Source of the DNA: Xanthoparmelia taractica
Taxonomy: Eukaryota; Ascomycota; Lecanoromycetes; Lecanorales; Parmeliaceae
Direction of reading: 5' to 3'
Assembly (NCBI GenBank): GCA_033085395.1
Contig: JANQBS010000100.1
Span: 1-64,000 of the forward strand
Length of the DNA: 64,000 nt
This document shows positions 60,690-64,000 of the stretch, in pieces (the first letter of the stretch is position 1; every line of letters begins with the position of its first letter). A program made the position numbers and the translations under genes. The notes beneath the pieces are model-generated. The model had not been told where the DNA came from. It did not search any database and saw nothing but the letters and a program-made list of their open reading frames with translations.

Positions 60690-61611
60690 ATGATGAGACT
60701 TTTGCTCCTCTCTTCGCTATTCTCCTCCGTACTAACCGATGTTCTCCCGGCAGAGTAAGTACTTCTTCCCCGAAACAAGAGCGCCTTCTAGATCAAACCT
60801 ACTAATGAGTGAAAGGCCTGACATGGCCATCTTCGGCATCGAGAAGCGCGATGGGCTCGACAAGCGCGTCGCTGCATATTCGACCCAGGTATCCATGGCT
60901 AAAATGAGGATCAGCTATGGGAACCTCAAACCGAAAGATGTATTGGCGCACCTCACCTCCGTCTGCACCGACCAGCTCACAGGCTGCAACTACGAATACA
61001 CGGACCCCCTTACTATTCCGTCCGAAATGTACGTGAACGCGGTAACGATCCCTGTGTCTGGGCATTTGACTCTCAACCCAAAAGGCGTCTTCGCCCAGGG
61101 CAACGGCTCCCAGTTCGTCGACTGCATCGTCAAGACTGCGCCCTACGGCACGAAGGTGAGTCCTTTTTGAAAGAGGTATTCACGTCTTATAGAGCAGCTC
61201 AAATCATAATATGTTGTCCTAAGGCCTCCAACATTGGCCTTATATCCACTCAAACTCATATCTTCGCCTTGATATCATGCTCAACAAGATCGACGCTAAC
61301 GTCTCGGATCTGCACAGTGCGAGACCAAATCCTGGAACAAAATCAACCCGAACCCAAAGAGCCCGACGCCCAAAAACTCCGTCGGAACAGCCTCATTCTG
61401 CACGATGAGCAACTTTATCGAATGCGCCCGGATAGACAAAAACAGCGGCGATCCGCAAGGGAGTCTGCAGGTCGGTATTTCCTTTACGGCTGATCCGGGA
61501 TCCGCGTTCGATTTCTGCAGTCTTCTCGGTTTGGTGGGGACTCTTAGTGGTGTCCTTGGGCCCTTTTTTGGTGTCGCGGGCTTTGCGTGTAGCACGGCGA
61601 CTAGTAAGTGA
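60690..61611 (+). CDS. Small secreted cysteine-containing protein, effector-like
   Basis: Three exons join in phase: 60690-60754, 60816-61155 and 61318-61611, giving 232 residues. The N-terminus MMRLLLLSSLFSSVLTDVLP is a classic secretion signal. Dibasic sites at IEKR and LDKR (residues about 33 and 38) look like Kex2 cleavage points, so the mature protein probably begins near VAAYSTQVSM. The mature part has eight cysteines (three in exon 2: SVCTD, GCNY, DCIV; five in exon 3: KCETK, FCTMS, ECARI, FCSLL, ACSTA). The C-terminus is glycine-rich and hydrophobic. I do not recognise a named family. The layout is that of fungal extracellular or effector candidates. The second intron (162 bases) is longer than average. 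Confidence 0.78.
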
Positions 61612-63240
61612 TTGTTTGTGTATATTTTTTATGTATTGAAATGCGCGACGGGTGGAATTCTGAGGGAAGGGGAAGGGAAAAGAGCAAGAGTGTGGCATTG
61701 GATAGTATCTTGTTATTGGTCTGGTTGAGAGGTTATTAGCATACGCGCAAACAATGGATTAGTTTTCAGGACCATGCAATGTCAAATCCGTTGCAACCCA
61801 GACTCAATGGTCTGGTCAAAGCATACATCTTATACCGCACTATGGCTATCGCATCACAGCCTTCACGGGAGACGTGCAAATCCCCAACCGAGCCTAGACA
61901 AGCGATGGCCTTGTTACATTAGCCTATTTATTACCTGGGAAGCGCTATACTCATTACATGTGCATTACTCTAGTGGAGACATCATTATCTCTTTTGTTGG
62001 GAGTAAGAAGCCAACTAGTCAAGGACAAGGTTCTTAGTTATTCCCAGATTGTCTTCGTAACACATTTATCAACATCATTATCGTCATGAATCCAAAGATA
62101 GCACAAAAGAAAAATGCGCTCTTTTATTCTTTCCTTTCTTAAAATCTGGGTGCGATGTATGTTCAATGTCTAACATACGTTATTCCGATTTCATACCCGA
62201 GTTCTCTAGAACAAAATCTAAGAATGGAAACCGTATGATCGACCCTGTTCAAAAACGAGATGATGGAGTTGAAAACATAGACGTTTATGAAAAACCGAGG
62301 ATATCGACAATCGGCGAGTAGGCCAGAGCATTGACAACCATAATCATGAATCCAGCGCCCCTGCCCACGCATACCTTCGACATACATATATGTACGAAAA
62401 GAGACCGAGGAGCGAGATTGCACCCTGGCATATAGCACGGAGAAATAGGAGATTCTCAAAGAAATCAGATAGGACCCGCATATCTCATGCACCATTCAAA
62501 GCACAAAGAGGTGTGTAAGAGGAGGCAGAAGAAGGACAAAAAGGCATTTACAACGTATACCGATCATTGACTGAATAGAAGAACCACAGACGCCCGTACT
62601 GTTTATTTGCAGTGTGATTTGATACATGCCGAAATTTAATGGTCAACAAGGGATCAAAGAGAGAGACAACACTGTCAACATTGGAGAAAATTGGATAGAA
62701 ATAAAGGCGTTTATGTCGTTTGTTTGCAGTATCTCGTTTTACAGAATATAGATGCATAAGGTAGATACGACGATCAGCACCGAATCAAAGAGAGATTTAG
62801 CATTGTATGCAGGATTGGATGGGGACCAATGATAGTCTGATTGGCAGTTTAAGTTAAGGATCAAATATTGACGGTGTCAAGTATGAATGTAGTGGATGAA
62901 TTGTTCATCTCGTCTAGAGTCTTGACAGCTAAGAGAAGCGAGTGCCAAGGCTAGCTATGACCATTCATACGCTGAGTTGTTCCATAACAGTCTCGAAGTT
63001 GAGGGATTCGTTGTACACACCTGGTGTTTAACACCTGGTAACATCCCCATATGTTATACTGAAGTGTTGAAATGCTAGCGCGAAACAGTACGTTAAATAG
63101 ATTCGGCTGCGGTCTTACTTCCACAATTCTCCACCAACGTCTTGTTATCACTGTTGAATACTACTGGTACAAAATCAGCAGCACTCTATTCCTCACGTCG
63201 AGAATAGCATCAAACTTTGATCATGGGTAACACTATCTAC
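61612..63240. other. 1.6-kb intergenic stretch, no gene seen
   Basis: AT-leaning sequence with short open frames only. Two patches near 62596-62690 and 62716-62820 share words (GTTT(A/G)TTTGCAGT, ATCAAAGAGAGA, ATTGGA) in the same order, so a faint duplicated unit of about 120-130 bases may exist. Confidence 0.4.
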
Positions 63241-63248
63241 CGCCTCCA

Positions 63249-63974
63249 GACGCCCGTGCCCAGTCCCTGTACCCGATATTGAAAGCGTTAAAGACGGCAA
63301 CAGAGTCCTATCTAGAAGCCCCACTCTCAGCAGCAGAAGTCGTCATGCCGTTTCCAGTCCCCAACTCTTATCTCGACGACCTCCGCTCCACCGGCTCCTC
63401 CCTCTCGTTGCACGTGCACTTCTCTGCATAGGACTCGGCCGGGATCCTAGTAGCGCATTTCTACGACCTCGGTGGCAAGTGCCATTGGCATGGTGTTGAA
63501 GTAGATAACGATCCAGGACCACTTATCCTCACGGTTGACTACAGCCGTGCAGCACTGACGGCCCTTCTGGTTACAAAGGACTGTGGCCTCTTGGAGTACG
63601 AGCGCATACTACACGACACAAGCCTTGGCGCTGACCATGTATTTGGATCTTCTCGATCCGACAGCACTCGTGAAGGCCTTGTCCGTGCGCTCCGCGACCT
63701 TATCAGTCTACCGCTCAATTACGGTAATGAGGTAGGGTTGAAGCGGATCAGACACTTGGTCCTGATGGGCGAGTCAGCGAGCGACCGGCGGCTGCACGAT
63801 GTGCTGAAGGAGGTTCTAGCTGAGCAACCTGGCGATGTCGTTACGACTCTCAGCGATGAGCGCCCGATGATTATCGATCCCCTATTCGCCGCTTCGAGGG
63901 CCGCGGCACAAAAGTGTTGGTGGCGAGAAGATCACGCCCAGCTTGTAAAAGAAAATCCTGGGATATGCTTCTAG
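63249..63974 (+). pseudogene. Hsp70-like ATPase-domain protein, 5'-truncated with internal stop
   Basis: One frame is open from 63249 to the stop at 63972-63974, except for TAG at 63429-63431. It resembles the distal ATPase domain of the divergent Hsp70-like proteins expanded in filamentous fungi: ILVAHFYDLGGKCHWHGVEV (an eroded phosphate-2 DLGGGT-like motif), then IRHLVLMGESASDRRLHDVL (the adenosine-site GES/GGS segment) and IIDPLFAASRAAAQKCWW at the end. The N-terminal 150 or so residues with the first phosphate loop are missing: upstream of 63249 the frame is not open and nothing similar is seen. The fragment is decayed and not expected to make a working chaperone. Confidence 0.72.
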
Positions 63975-64000
63975 AGCTGTGACATCGGATGCCAAGTCAA

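Noticed and set aside
1..64000. CRISPR array, bacterial operon or phage features
   Set aside because: The DNA is clearly fungal, and no regularly spaced repeat array is present.

Overview
This window is nuclear DNA of a filamentous ascomycete (Pezizomycotina). The protein-coding genes carry many short GT-AG introns of about 47-110 bases. Typical members are a highly reducing polyketide synthase, fungal-rhodopsin (PTH11-like) membrane proteins, a NACHT-ankyrin receptor and a DUF3632 protein. The first 1.2 kb is the very AT-rich, stop-filled sequence usually left by repeat-induced point mutation (RIP). The class within Pezizomycotina cannot be settled from the sequence alone.

Layout. Bases 1-1250 are AT-rich decayed repeat. 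Bases 2094-23008 are an accessory, secondary-metabolism-like block: a broken reducing PKS (+), an intact seven-helix rhodopsin-domain protein (-), a perfect 27-bp hairpin, a NACHT-ankyrin NLR-like gene with an internal stop (+), a decayed AflR-like Zn2Cys6 regulator (-), and a second intact rhodopsin-domain gene (+). Bases 24154-54786 are mainly a housekeeping block: LMBD1-like lysosomal cobalamin transporter (-), CPSF160/Cft1 (+), a small coiled-coil protein (-), a TM-RING protein (-), a cyclophilin (+), an unknown protein (-), U5 snRNP GTPase Snu114 (-), acetyl-CoA acetyltransferase Erg10 (+), a rhodopsin pseudogene (+), CORVET subunit Vps8 (-) and a GPALPP/DUF3752 protein (+). Bases 54937-64000 are accessory again: a DUF3632 protein (-), a frameshifted RNase N1/T1-like secreted protein (+), a small secreted cysteine-rich protein (+) and an Hsp70-like pseudogene (+). 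Inverted and direct repeats lie between them.

The housekeeping genes are all intact. The accessory flanks hold six broken genes (PKS, regulator, NLR, third rhodopsin, RNase, Hsp70-like). Several have only one or a few lesions in otherwise well-kept reading frames, so the losses look recent. The PKS lost both ketosynthase histidines through a deletion, and the neighbouring regulator lost two of its six zinc ligands. The metabolite locus therefore looks silenced at both enzyme and regulator. The two intact rhodopsin-domain genes share an exon signature, a 20-nt microexon followed by a 105-nt exon. Many exon borders below were set by joining conserved protein motifs in phase. None was checked against RNA.
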